Part shown: positions 7,214-15,481 of the stretch, one piece after another | Layout of the letters: each line of letters begins with the position of its first letter | How positions within the stretch are numbered: the stretch's first letter is position 1 | Source: Candidatus Dormiibacter inghamiae | GTDB lineage: Bacteria > Chloroflexota > Dormibacteria > Dormibacterales > Dormibacteraceae | DNA length: 43,183 nucleotides | Reading direction: 5' to 3' | Assembly: GCA_016464825.1 (NCBI GenBank) | Contig: JAEKNQ010000048.1 | Coordinates: 1-43,183 of the forward strand | Made by a program: the position numbers and the translations under genes | Notes under the pieces: model-generated | Databases searched by the model: none | What the model saw: the letters and a program-made list of their open reading frames with translations, nothing else | Told to the model about the DNA's origin: nothing

Positions 7214-8839
7214 GTGCGGGTGTTGGGGATCAATGCCGTCTTCCACGACCCGGCCGCGGCCCTCGTGGTGGATGGCAGCATCGTGTCGGCGGCAGAGGAG
7301 GAACGGTTCAGCCGGCGCAAGCACGGCAAGCGTCCGGTTCCCTTCTCTACCTGGGAGCTGCCCGAGCAGGCGGCGCGCTGGTGTCTGCGGCAGGCAGGGC
7401 TCGAGCCGGCCGACCTGGACGCGGTCGCCTACTCCTACGATCCGGATCTGGCGCTGCAACCGGATGGAGACCTGGCGACGGACGGCTGGGAGGGCCTACG
7501 AACGCTCTTCGCCCGGCGGGCTCCGCTCTTTCTCAAGACGGCGCTCCCGGGGCTCGATTCGACCCGGGTCAGGTTCGTCCCGCATCACGTCGCGCACGCC
7601 GCCTCGGCCTATTTGGCGGCGCCCCATTCAAGCTCGGCCGTCCTGGTGCTTGACGGTCGGGGCGAGCGTGGCTCTCATCTCGCCGGCCACGCCCGCGACG
7701 GGCGCCTGGAGATCCTGGCCAGCCAGCGCCTGCCCCATTCGCTAGGGCTTCTCTACGAGGAGCTGACCGAACACCTGGGCTTCCTGCGCTCCTCCGACGA
7801 GTACAAGGTGATGGCGCTGGCTGCCTACGCCGAGCCGGCGTTGCTGCCCCGGTTCCGCGACCTGGTCCAGACCGACGGCCAGGGGGGATTTCGAACCTTG
7901 CCTGTCGATTGGGAGACCTTCGCTCCCCGCGCGTCATCAGGGCAGCTGGGGGATCCGCACTCGGTCCTCGCGGCCAGCGTCCAGGCTCGTGTCGAAGAGG
8001 TGCTGCTGGAGCTCGCGCACTGGCTCCAAGCCCGGACCGGCGAACGCGCCCTGACCATGGCCGGAGGTGTGGCCCTGAACTGCGTCGCCAACGCACGGCT
8101 GGAACGCGAGGGGCCTTTCTCTGAGATCTGGGTGCAGCCAGCCTCGGGCGATTCCGGAACCGCGCTGGGGGCAGCGCTCTGGCTGGCTCAGGAACTGGAC
8201 GATTCGATTCAGCCCATGCAGACTGCGGCGCTCGGACTGGGCCAGAGCGAGTCTGAGGTCGCGGCGGCTCTGGAGGTTGCCCGGGTGCCCTACGAGAGGC
8301 CCGCAGACCTGGCTGACGCCGTGGCCGGCGTCATCGCCGCGGACGGCGTGGTCGCCTGGGTGCAGGGCCGCAGCGAGTTCGGTCCCCGCGCGCTGGGCCA
8401 CCGGAGCCTGCTCGCCAACCCCAGCCGAGCCGAGAATCTGGCCCGGCTCAACGACATCAAGGGCAGAGAGCAGTTCCGGCCGATCGCCCCCATGGTGCTG
8501 GAGGAGCGCGCCGGCGAAATCTTCGAAGGCCGTCTGCCGAGCCCCTACATGCTCTTCACCCATCGAGTCAAGGACGGCTGGCGCGGGCGCATACCGGCAG
8601 TGGTCCACGTCGATGGCACCGCCCGGATCCAGACTGTGAACGCGGAAGCTGAACCCCTGCTGGCCAGGATGCTGCGCGCTTTCGAGTGCAGCAGCGGGCT
8701 GCCGGTGGTGGTGAACACAAGCCTCAACACGGCCGGTCGGCCCATGGTGGACGACGCTCGGGACGCCCTCGAGTGCTTCGGCTCGACGCCCGTCGACGCC
8801 CTGGCCATCGGCCCCTATCTCGTCCGGCGGCCGGCGTGA
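7214..8839 (+). CDS. NodU/CmcH-family O-carbamoyltransferase
   Basis: These enzymes move a carbamoyl group from carbamoyl phosphate, through carbamoyl-AMP, to a hydroxyl of a sugar or antibiotic. The 541-residue product has the family's two parts. The N-terminal Kae1/HSP70-like domain shows GINAVFHDPAAALVVDG at the start, HHVAHAASAYLAAP near residue 120 and MAGGVALNCVANARL near residue 285. The C-terminal domain shows RSEFGPRALGHRSLLANP near residue 390 and LPVVVNTSLNTAGRPMVD near residue 500. Length matches the family. It is the first gene of a tightly overlapping operon with heptose biosynthesis and glycosyltransferase genes, so its acceptor is inferred to be that glycan or a sugar precursor. 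Its stop overlaps the GTG of the next gene (GTGA). Confidence 0.9.
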   Translation: MRVLGINAVFHDPAAALVVDGSIVSAAEEERFSRRKHGKRPVPFSTWELPEQAARWCLRQAGLEPADLDAVAYSYDPDLALQPDGDLATDGWEGLRTLFARRAPLFLKTALPGLDSTRVRFVPHHVAHAASAYLAAPHSSSAVLVLDGRGERGSHLAGHARDGRLEILASQRLPHSLGLLYEELTEHLGFLRSSDEYKVMALAAYAEPALLPRFRDLVQTDGQGGFRTLPVDWETFAPRASSGQLGDPHSVLAASVQARVEEVLLELAHWLQARTGERALTMAGGVALNCVANARLEREGPFSEIWVQPASGDSGTALGAALWLAQELDDSIQPMQTAALGLGQSESEVAAALEVARVPYERPADLADAVAGVIAADGVVAWVQGRSEFGPRALGHRSLLANPSRAENLARLNDIKGREQFRPIAPMVLEERAGEIFEGRLPSPYMLFTHRVKDGWRGRIPAVVHVDGTARIQTVNAEAEPLLARMLRAFECSSGLPVVVNTSLNTAGRPMVDDARDALECFGSTPVDALAIGPYLVRRPA

Positions 8840-10320
8840 CGGCGCCAGACTTCGCAGTCGTCGTCCCGACCACCGGTCGGCCCTCCCTCCGCCGCCTGCT
8901 GGAATCGCTGGCCGCCGCCGGAGGTCCGCGACCGGCCCAGATCATCGTCGTCGACGACCGTCCGGAGCCGGCGGCTCCCCTAGTCGTGGAGCAAGCCGGG
9001 CTGCCTGTCAAGGTGCTGCGGAGCGGAGGCCGGGGACCGGCCGCTGCGCGCAACACCGGCTGGCTGGCGGCAGACGCGGAGTGGATCGCCTTCCTCGATG
9101 ACGACCTAGTTTGCGCCAGCGATTGGCTGTCCGGCCTGGAGTGCGATCTGGCAGGGTTGGGCCCGGAGGTGGCGGCCAGCCAGGGTCGACTCTCGGTTCC
9201 CCTGACGGCAGGACGCCGACGGACGGATTGGGAGCGGCAGGTGGCAGGCCTGACCGCCGCCCGCTGGCCGACCGCCGACATGGCCTTCCGCCGCTCGGCC
9301 CTGGCCCAGGTGGGTGGCTTCGACGAGCGCTTTCGGATTGCCTTCCGGGAGGACTCGGATCTCGCCCTGCGCCTCATCCAGGCCGGCTTTGAGATCGCCC
9401 AGGGCCGGCGCCAGGGCATTCATCCAGTGCCTCCGGCCCCGCCCTGGATCAGCCTCGGCCGGCAGCGCGGCAACGCCTACGACGCACTGATGCTGGCTCG
9501 GTACGGCCGCGGCTGGCGGACACTGGCAGGAGCTCCGCCCGGACGCCGCTCGCGCCATGCCGCCATCACCCTCGCCGGGCTGGCCAGCCCGGCGCTCTGG
9601 CTGACCGGTCGGCGGCGGTGGGCAGCCCTGGCGGCGGCCACGTGGGCGGCGGGCACTGCCGAGTTCGCCTGGGCCAGAATCGCACCTGGCCCGGGCAGCG
9701 CAGCCGAGGTCGCCACCATGACCGTCACCAGCGTCCTGATTCCCCCGCTCGCGGTCTGGCACTGGCTCCGAGGCGTCCTCACACTCGCCCCTTCGGCGGC
9801 ACGTCCGCGGCTGGCAGTCCTCCTCGACCGCGACGGAACGCTTGTCGACGACGTGCCTTACAACGGCAACCCGGCGGCCGTCAGTCTCCGGCCGGGCGTC
9901 CGAACGGCGCTCGACCGGCTCCGCCGGCAGCGAGTGCCGCTGGCGGTGGTATCCAATCAGAGCGGCGTCGGCCGCGGCCTCTTGAGCGAGAGACAGGTGG
10001 AGCTCGTCAACCAACGAATCGAGCAATTGGCAGGGCCGCTCCAAGGCTGGTTCGTCTGCCCCCACTCGCCCGAGGCTGGCTGCGCCTGTCGCAAACCCCA
10101 GCCCGGCTTGATCCTGCGGGCAGCAGCGCGTCTGGGTGTCGCGCCGGCCGACTGTGTGGTGATCGGCGACATCGGAGCCGACGTGGAGGCTGCCGCAGCC
10201 GCCGGGGCCCGCGGCATCCTGGTGCCCACGCCGGCCACACTTCCCGAGGAGGTCCGCGCAGCGTCCGAGGTCGCGCCTCACCTCGGCGCGGCTGTCGATC
10301 TGGTTCTGGCGAGACGCTGA
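8836..10320 (+). CDS. Fusion of a GT2 glycosyltransferase and a GmhB-type heptose-bisphosphate phosphatase
   Basis: One open frame of 494 residues carries two enzymes. Residues 1-290 are a GT-A (family 2) glycosyltransferase: VVVPTTGRPSLRRLLESL, the nucleotide-sugar strand IIVVDDRPEP, a metal-binding DDD in IAFLDDDLV near residue 85, and FREDSDLALRLIQAG. A hydrophobic helical linker follows (about 235-320). From about residue 328 comes a HAD phosphatase of the D-glycero-D-manno-heptose-1,7-bisphosphate type: LLDRDGTLVDDVPYNGNP, VVSNQSGVGRG, the zinc-type loop CPHSPEAGCACRKPQPG, and VVIGDIGADVEAA. GmhB removes the 7-phosphate before adenylyl transfer. The start is GTG 8836, overlapping the carbamoyltransferase stop. 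The upstream open frame to 8686 is only a shadow. The next gene overlaps by one base. Confidence 0.88.
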   Translation: MTAPDFAVVVPTTGRPSLRRLLESLAAAGGPRPAQIIVVDDRPEPAAPLVVEQAGLPVKVLRSGGRGPAAARNTGWLAADAEWIAFLDDDLVCASDWLSGLECDLAGLGPEVAASQGRLSVPLTAGRRRTDWERQVAGLTAARWPTADMAFRRSALAQVGGFDERFRIAFREDSDLALRLIQAGFEIAQGRRQGIHPVPPAPPWISLGRQRGNAYDALMLARYGRGWRTLAGAPPGRRSRHAAITLAGLASPALWLTGRRRWAALAAATWAAGTAEFAWARIAPGPGSAAEVATMTVTSVLIPPLAVWHWLRGVLTLAPSAARPRLAVLLDRDGTLVDDVPYNGNPAAVSLRPGVRTALDRLRRQRVPLAVVSNQSGVGRGLLSERQVELVNQRIEQLAGPLQGWFVCPHSPEAGCACRKPQPGLILRAAARLGVAPADCVVIGDIGADVEAAAAAGARGILVPTPATLPEEVRAASEVAPHLGAAVDLVLARR

Positions 10321-11366
10321 TGGCTCCTCACACGCTGGTCGCCCGCCTGGACAGCGCCGGAGACATGCTGCTGCAGGGCCCCGCCATCCGCGCCGTCGCG
10401 ACCGGTTCGAGCCGGGTCACGCTACTGGCAGGACCTCGTGGCGAGGCCGCCGCGCGGCTCCTGCCGGGGGTGGATGAGATCATCGTCTTCCCCGCGCCCT
10501 GGATCGACGCGGAGCCGCTCCGTGTTTCGCCGGCCGCTCATTTGGACCTGGTCGCGCGCATCACCTCGCTGAGGGTTGACACCTCGGTGATCTTCACTTC
10601 GTTCCACCAGTCCCCACTGCCTCTGGCGCTGCTGCTCCGGCTGGCCGGCGTGGCCCGTATCGGCGCCATCAGCGTCGACTACCCTGGCTCCCTGCTGGAC
10701 GTCCGCCACCTCGTGGACGAGGATCTGCACGAGGTCGAGCGTTCTCTCTCCCTCGCCCACGCCATGGGTTTCAAGCTGCCGCCCAGCGACGACGGCGCAC
10801 TTGGCGTCAGGCTGCCGCTGCCTCCACCCGAGCTGCTTCGCGGGCTCGACCGGTTCGTCGTCGTACATCCTGGCACCTCAGCCCCGGCGCGCGCCTGGCC
10901 CGCAGGCCACCACCGGCAGCTGGTCCAGCTTCTCGACGAGGCGGGCTGGACTGTCGTCGTCACCGGATCCCCGGACGAGCGAGTGTTGACAGCCCAGGTG
11001 GCAGGCAACGCCGGGATCGACGTCGGAGGCAGGCTCGACTTTGCTGAGCTGGCCGCGCTGCTGGCACGGGCGGAAGTGGTCGTGGTGGGGAACACCGGTC
11101 CCGCCCATCTCACGGCCGCGGTCGGCACGCCTGTCGTCTCGCTCTTCGCACCGGTGGTCCCTGCCTGCCGCTGGCGGCCCTGGCGGGTGCCGCACGTGCT
11201 CCTGGGCGAGCAGGCGACCGATTGCGCCGGAAGCCGCGCGCGCGTCTGCCCAGTCCCCGGCCACCCGTGCTTGACGAGCGTGAAGCCGCTGGATGTGGCG
11301 GCGGCGGTTGCCAGCTTGAGCGGACAGGAGCGGAAGGTTGCAGTCAGTGGAGTCTCGGCTGGATGA
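10320..11366 (+). CDS. GT9-family (ADP-heptose) glycosyltransferase
   Basis: The 348-residue protein has the GT-B fold of heptosyltransferases (WaaC/WaaF, GT9). The N-terminal domain starts LVARLDSAGDMLLQGPAIRAV, equivalent to the family's R.D..GD.....P....L motif. The C-terminal domain contains FVVVHPGTSAPARAWPAGHH near residue 180 and VVVVGNTGPAHLTAAVGTP near residue 260, the donor-binding NTGPxHLAAA signature. GT9 enzymes use ADP-heptose, which matches the GmhA, GmhB and HldE functions encoded around it. The start ATG overlaps the previous stop (TGATG), and the final TGA overlaps the next ATG. The acceptor is unknown; with no LPS core genes here, it is probably another cell-surface glycan or glycolipid. 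Confidence 0.88.
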   Translation: MAPHTLVARLDSAGDMLLQGPAIRAVATGSSRVTLLAGPRGEAAARLLPGVDEIIVFPAPWIDAEPLRVSPAAHLDLVARITSLRVDTSVIFTSFHQSPLPLALLLRLAGVARIGAISVDYPGSLLDVRHLVDEDLHEVERSLSLAHAMGFKLPPSDDGALGVRLPLPPPELLRGLDRFVVVHPGTSAPARAWPAGHHRQLVQLLDEAGWTVVVTGSPDERVLTAQVAGNAGIDVGGRLDFAELAALLARAEVVVVGNTGPAHLTAAVGTPVVSLFAPVVPACRWRPWRVPHVLLGEQATDCAGSRARVCPVPGHPCLTSVKPLDVAAAVASLSGQERKVAVSGVSAG

Positions 11367-12286
11367 ACGTTTTCCTCTGGCACGTGCATGGCTCCTGGAC
11401 CAACAGCCTGGTCCAGGGCCGGCACCGCTACCTGCTCCCCGTGCTGCCCGGGCGTGGACCCGACGGCCGCGGCCGCGCCCAGACATGGGCCTGGCCCGAC
11501 ACGGTCGTCGAGGTGACGCCGGAAGCGGCAGCGACGGCGGCGGTCGACATTGTCATCATGCAGCGGCCGGTCGAGCTGGAGGGACTGGCCTGCCGCTGGC
11601 TCGGGGGTCGGGAGCCAGGACGCGACCTGCCCGGCCTCTATCTCGAGCACAACGCGCCCCAGGGTCCTGTCAACGCCATGCGGCATCCCGCAGCGAACCG
11701 GCCCGACCTGCACCTGGTCCAGGTCAGCCACTTCAACCGCCTCTTCTGGGACTCGGGCAGCACACCTGTGCGCGTGATCGAGCACGGCATAGTGGATCCC
11801 GGCCACCGCTACAGCGGAGAGCTGGCGCGGGCAGGCGCGGCAATCAACGAGCCGCAGCGACGCCAGCGCGTGGTGGGCTACGACCTGCTGCCACAGCTGG
11901 CGAGCGCCTGTCCCATCGATCTCTTCGGCATCGCCACCGAGAATGACCTGCCCCAAGATCGCCTGCACGAGGAACTCGGTCGGCGCCGGGCCTACGTCCA
12001 CCCCTACCGCTGGACCTCCCTGGGACTGGCGCTGTTGGAAGCGATGCACCTCGGTCTGCCCGTCGTCGCGCTCGCGACCACCGAAGTCCCCGAGGCAGTT
12101 CCAGCTGCTGCCGGCTTCGTGTCCAACCGCCTCCCCGTCCTGCAGGAGGGACTGCGCCGGCTCCGCTCTGATCCGGATCTCGGTCGCGACATGGGCGCAG
12201 CAGGGCGAGCGGCCGCCCTTGAGCACTACGGCCTGGCCCGATTCCTGCGCGAGTGGGACCAGCTGCTCGCGGAGGTGTCCCGGTGA
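11363..12286 (+). CDS. GT-B glycosyltransferase (GT4-like)
   Basis: The 307-residue product is shorter than typical GT4 enzymes but has a recognisable C-terminal GT-B donor half. YVHPYRWTSLGLALLEAMHL near residue 212 contains the family's E of the EX7E-like region, followed by GLPVVALATTEVPEAV. The N-terminal half opens with MNVFLWHVHGSWTNSLVQG, where GT4 members have a glycine-rich acceptor loop, and LEHNAPQGPVNA follows. It resembles glycosyltransferases encoded beside actinobacterial heptose clusters. Donor and acceptor cannot be read. The ATG overlaps the preceding stop (ATGA), and the last codon overlaps the GTG of the next gene. The open frame upstream of 11363 is inside the GT9 gene and is not used. 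Confidence 0.82.
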   Translation: MNVFLWHVHGSWTNSLVQGRHRYLLPVLPGRGPDGRGRAQTWAWPDTVVEVTPEAAATAAVDIVIMQRPVELEGLACRWLGGREPGRDLPGLYLEHNAPQGPVNAMRHPAANRPDLHLVQVSHFNRLFWDSGSTPVRVIEHGIVDPGHRYSGELARAGAAINEPQRRQRVVGYDLLPQLASACPIDLFGIATENDLPQDRLHEELGRRRAYVHPYRWTSLGLALLEAMHLGLPVVALATTEVPEAVPAAAGFVSNRLPVLQEGLRRLRSDPDLGRDMGAAGRAAALEHYGLARFLREWDQLLAEVSR

Positions 12287-13506
12287 GGGTGGCCATGGTG
12301 TCAGAGCACGCCAGCCCGCTGGCTGCCCTCGGCGGCGTCGACGCGGGCGGTCAGAACGTGTTCGTCGACCAGTTGGCGCGGGCGGTGGCGCGCCAGGAGG
12401 CGGAGGTGGTGGTGCACACCCGCCGCGAAAGCCCTGAGCTGCCGGAATGGGTGGCGGCAGCTCCCGGGGTGGTGGTCCATCACGTGGCCGCCGGACCACC
12501 GCGCCCTCTAGCCAAGGACGACCTGCTTCAGCACATGCCCGTCTTCGCCAGCGAGCTGAGTCGAGCCTGGGAGCGGCGGCGGCCGGACATTGTGCACGCC
12601 CACTTCTGGATGTCCGGGCTCGCCTCGCTAGCCGCCGCCGGGCCCCGCGGGCTGCCGGTGGTCCAGACCTTCCACGCCCTGGGCGTGGTCAAGCGCCGTC
12701 ACCAGGGCGAGCGCGACACCAGCCCGCCGACTCGGCTCGCGGAGGAGAGGCGGATCATCCAGCAGGCGAACCGGATTCTGGCCACCTGCTCCGACGAGGC
12801 TTTCGAGTTGGTGCGCCTGGGCGCTTCACCCGGCCGGATCAGCGTCATCCCGAGCGGCGTCGACGTGAGCCTATTCCGGCCGGGCGGCGCGACCCGACCG
12901 CGGCGGCCCGGTTGGTCGCGGGTGGTAATCGTGAGCCGGCTGGTCGAGCGCAAAGGGATCGGCAACGTGATCACCGCGCTCGCCGACGTGCCCGAGTGCG
13001 AGCTGCTGGTTGCGGGCGGCCCTCCACTGCCGGAGCTGATCGCGGATCCTGAAGCCGCTCGGTTCCTCGGTCTGGCCCAGCGTCTGGGCCTGAGCGACAG
13101 GGTCCACTTTATTGGCGGCCTGGCGCGGCAGCAGGTGCCCGAGCTGATTCGCTCCGCTGATGTGGTTGCCTGCGTTCCCTGGTACGAGCCCTTCGGCATG
13201 GTGGCGCTGGAGGCTGCCGCCTGCGGCGTTCCCGTTCTGGCCAGCGCCGTCGGCGGCTTGGTTGACACGGTGGTGGACGGCGCTACCGGTGTACACGTCG
13301 CTCCGCGCGATCCGGCAGCCGTCGCCCGGGCCCTGAACGACCTGCTGGCGGCTCCAGAGCGGCGGCGGGCTCTCGGATCGCAGGCGGCCTCCCGGGCGCG
13401 GGAACGCTACAGCTGGGACGGCGTCGCGGCAGCCACCCTGGCCGCCTACCGCGAGGCGAGCGCTGAGGAGACAGCTTGCAGGCTGACCGCCAAGGCACCC
13501 GGTTGA
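12283..13506 (+). CDS. GT4 glycosyltransferase (MshA/sucrose-phosphate-synthase-like)
   Basis: The 407-residue protein is a full GT4 enzyme. The N-terminal domain opens MRVAMVSEHASPLAALGGVDAGGQNVFVDQL with the Gly-rich loop, followed by DIVHAHFWMSG near residue 105 and QTFHALGVVK near residue 127. The C-terminal domain carries VIPSGVDVSLFRPG near residue 187, IVSRLVERKGI near residue 220, and the EX7E motif in VPWYEPFGMVALEAAACGVP near residue 300. It is closest in style to MshA and related actinobacterial retaining enzymes using UDP- or ADP-sugars. The GTG start (GTGA overlap) is favoured by coupling to the preceding gene, and the final TGA overlaps the TTG of gmhA. Its place in the operon implies it adds one sugar of the heptose-containing glycan. 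Confidence 0.88.
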   Translation: MRVAMVSEHASPLAALGGVDAGGQNVFVDQLARAVARQEAEVVVHTRRESPELPEWVAAAPGVVVHHVAAGPPRPLAKDDLLQHMPVFASELSRAWERRRPDIVHAHFWMSGLASLAAAGPRGLPVVQTFHALGVVKRRHQGERDTSPPTRLAEERRIIQQANRILATCSDEAFELVRLGASPGRISVIPSGVDVSLFRPGGATRPRRPGWSRVVIVSRLVERKGIGNVITALADVPECELLVAGGPPLPELIADPEAARFLGLAQRLGLSDRVHFIGGLARQQVPELIRSADVVACVPWYEPFGMVALEAAACGVPVLASAVGGLVDTVVDGATGVHVAPRDPAAVARALNDLLAAPERRRALGSQAASRARERYSWDGVAAATLAAYREASAEETACRLTAKAPG

Positions 13507-14105
13507 TCGAGCAGCGCCGGCCCTCGCTTCTTGGCCAGCACCTGCAGTGCCACGGCAACGCCGTGCGGCAGCTGGAGCGCCACCTCGCCACGCTCGAGCG
13601 CTGGGCGGGGGAGCTGGCCGCCGTGCTGCTGGGCGGCGGCCGCCTGCTGACGGCGGGCAACGGCGGCTCGGCCGCGGAGGCTCAGCACTTGAGCGCTGAG
13701 CTGGTGGGTCGCTACAGCCGCGAGCGGCGCCCGCTGTCGGCGCTGTGCCTTCACGCCGAGACGTCCAGTCTCAGCGCCCTGGCCAACGACTACGGCTGGG
13801 AGGCGGCGTACGCCCGGCAGGTCCACGCTCATGGCCGGCGGGGCGACGTCCTGCTCGCCCTCAGCACCTCGGGCGAGAGCACCAACCTGCTGGCGGCTGT
13901 GGATGCCGCCGCCGGCCTCGGCCTGCGCACGTGGGCCCTGACCGGGACCCCACCGAACCGCCTGGCTCAGGCCTGCTCCGAGAGCGTGTCGATCAGCGCT
14001 GCCGCCCCAGCCGTTCAGGAGGTGCACCTGCTGACAGTGCATCTCCTCTGCGCCGGCGTGGACGAGGCTGTGCTGGCCGCCAAAACACAGGAGTCCCGCG
14101 GTTGA
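13503..14105 (+). CDS. gmhA: Phosphoheptose isomerase (GmhA, SIS domain)
   Basis: GmhA converts sedoheptulose 7-phosphate to D-glycero-D-manno-heptose 7-phosphate, the first step to activated heptose. The 200-residue product is a single SIS domain with TAGNGGSAAEAQHLSAEL near residue 50, ALANDYGWEAAYARQV near residue 91, LALSTSGESTNLLAAV near residue 118, and a C-terminal helix EVHLLTVHLLCAGVD bearing the histidine used in metal binding. Length matches the family (190-200). TTG 13503 is chosen because it overlaps the preceding stop (TTGA), as other genes of this operon do; TTG 13476 in the same frame is possible. The stop overlaps the TTG of hldE in the same way. Confidence 0.9.
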   Translation: MIEQRRPSLLGQHLQCHGNAVRQLERHLATLERWAGELAAVLLGGGRLLTAGNGGSAAEAQHLSAELVGRYSRERRPLSALCLHAETSSLSALANDYGWEAAYARQVHAHGRRGDVLLALSTSGESTNLLAAVDAAAGLGLRTWALTGTPPNRLAQACSESVSISAAAPAVQEVHLLTVHLLCAGVDEAVLAAKTQESRG

Positions 14106-15481
14106 GTCAGCTTGTCGTCGTGGGCGACTGCCTGCTCGACCGCGATCTCGTCGGGCGAGTGGAGCGGCTCAGCCCCGACGCGCCGGTCCCGGTGGTGGAG
14201 GATCCACAGGCCCAGCTGCGCCCTGGCGGGGCCGGCCTGGCGGCCCTTCTGGCCGCCCGCGAAGGCCATTCCGTCCGCCTCATCGCAGCGCTCTCCCGCG
14301 ATGCGGGCGGGGACGAGCTGCGGCGCACACTGAGCCAAGCCGACGTCGAGATCATCGATCTCGGGCTGGCTGCCGCCACACCCGAAAAGGTGCGCGTACG
14401 AGCGGCCGGCCAGACGCTGCTGCGGCTGGATCAGGCGGGACCTCGCGACGCCCGATTTGGATCGGCTCCGGCCGAGTCGCTGGCGGCCATAGCGTCAGCC
14501 GACGGAATTCTGGTCTCCGACTATGGTCGCGGCTTGAGCGGCGAGCCGGCCCTTCGGCGAGCGCTCACCGAGGTCGTGGCGGTCGGGACGCCTCTTGTCT
14601 GGGACCCGCATCCCCACGGCAGTGAGCCAGTCCCGGGCGCCAGCCTGGTGAAGCCCAACCGCCGAGAAGCCGCCGCCGGCCAGGAAGCAGCTGACCTAGC
14701 GCGCCGGGCTAGGGAGCTGCGCAAGGGTTGGCGCGCACGAGGGGTCGTGGTAACTCGGGGCGCGGCAGGGGCGTTGCTCGTAACCGGCGACGGCCCTGCC
14801 TACCTGGTCCCGACTCCGCCTGCTCCGGCCCACGATCCCTGCGGGGCCGGGGACAGCTTCTGCAGCTCCGCGGTTGCGCTCCTGGCCGCCGGCGCCAGCC
14901 TGGAGGAGGCGGTGCGCGGGGCCGTCACCGCCGCCACACACTTCGTGGCCGCCGGGGGAGCAGCGGCAGTGATCACCGCCCCCGCGAACCCCTCCGCTGC
15001 TCCGCCCGTCAGCACGAGCCAGGGCCTGGCACCGGCTCGGGCGGTGATCGAACGGACCCGCCGGCGGGGCGAGCAGGTGGTCACCACAGGCGGCTGCTTC
15101 GATCTGCTCCACGCCGGTCACGTGTCGATCCTGCAGGCGGCGCGACGCCTTGGCGGTTGCCTTATCGTCTGCCTCAACTCCGACTCCTCCACCCGGGCGC
15201 TCAAAGGTCCTGACCGGCCCCTCCAGTCCGAACTCGACCGAGCGGCGGTCCTCGCCGCCCTGAGCTGCGTCGACGCAGTGGTGAGCTTCGACGAGGCGAC
15301 TCCTGTCGAGCTGCTGCGCCGGCTCCAGCCCGACCTGTTCATCAAGGGCGGTGACTACGCCGGCCGGGTGCTGCCGGAGCAGGCCGCCCTCGCCGAGTGG
15401 GGCGGCGAAGTGGTGTTGCTGCCCTTCGCCCACGGCCATTCCACCAGTCAGCTGCTGGAGGAGGTGCGAAGGCTTGGCTGA
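14102..15481 (+). CDS. hldE: Bifunctional heptose-7-phosphate kinase / heptose-1-phosphate adenylyltransferase (HldE)
   Basis: The 459-residue protein joins both domains of HldE (RfaE). Residues 1-310 are a PfkB/ribokinase-type kinase: LVVVGDCLLDRDLVGRVERL at the start, VSDYGRGLSG in the middle, and the catalytic anion-hole motif DPCGAGDSFCSSAVALLA near residue 246. Residues 320-459 are a nucleotidyltransferase with TTGGCFDLLHAGHVSIL (the HxGH motif), LNSDSSTRALKG, and FIKGGDYAG near residue 415. Together they phosphorylate heptose 7-phosphate at C1 and, after GmhB acts, transfer AMP to give ADP-heptose. Length is close to the E. coli enzyme. The TTG start overlaps the gmhA stop. No HldD epimerase is found next to it. 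Confidence 0.92.
   Translation: MSQLVVVGDCLLDRDLVGRVERLSPDAPVPVVEDPQAQLRPGGAGLAALLAAREGHSVRLIAALSRDAGGDELRRTLSQADVEIIDLGLAAATPEKVRVRAAGQTLLRLDQAGPRDARFGSAPAESLAAIASADGILVSDYGRGLSGEPALRRALTEVVAVGTPLVWDPHPHGSEPVPGASLVKPNRREAAAGQEAADLARRARELRKGWRARGVVVTRGAAGALLVTGDGPAYLVPTPPAPAHDPCGAGDSFCSSAVALLAAGASLEEAVRGAVTAATHFVAAGGAAAVITAPANPSAAPPVSTSQGLAPARAVIERTRRRGEQVVTTGGCFDLLHAGHVSILQAARRLGGCLIVCLNSDSSTRALKGPDRPLQSELDRAAVLAALSCVDAVVSFDEATPVELLRRLQPDLFIKGGDYAGRVLPEQAALAEWGGEVVLLPFAHGHSTSQLLEEVRRLG

Noticed and set aside
9618..10319. Long open frame in front of the GT9 gene
   Set aside because: It is antisense-free but lies inside the GT2-GmhB gene in another frame, with an Arg/Gly/Pro-rich shadow composition; the TGATG overlap gives the true GT9 start.
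10679..12499. 606-codon open frame on the minus strand
   Set aside because: It runs opposite three recognisable glycosyltransferase genes and has shadow composition; the plus-strand genes have family motifs and coupled starts.
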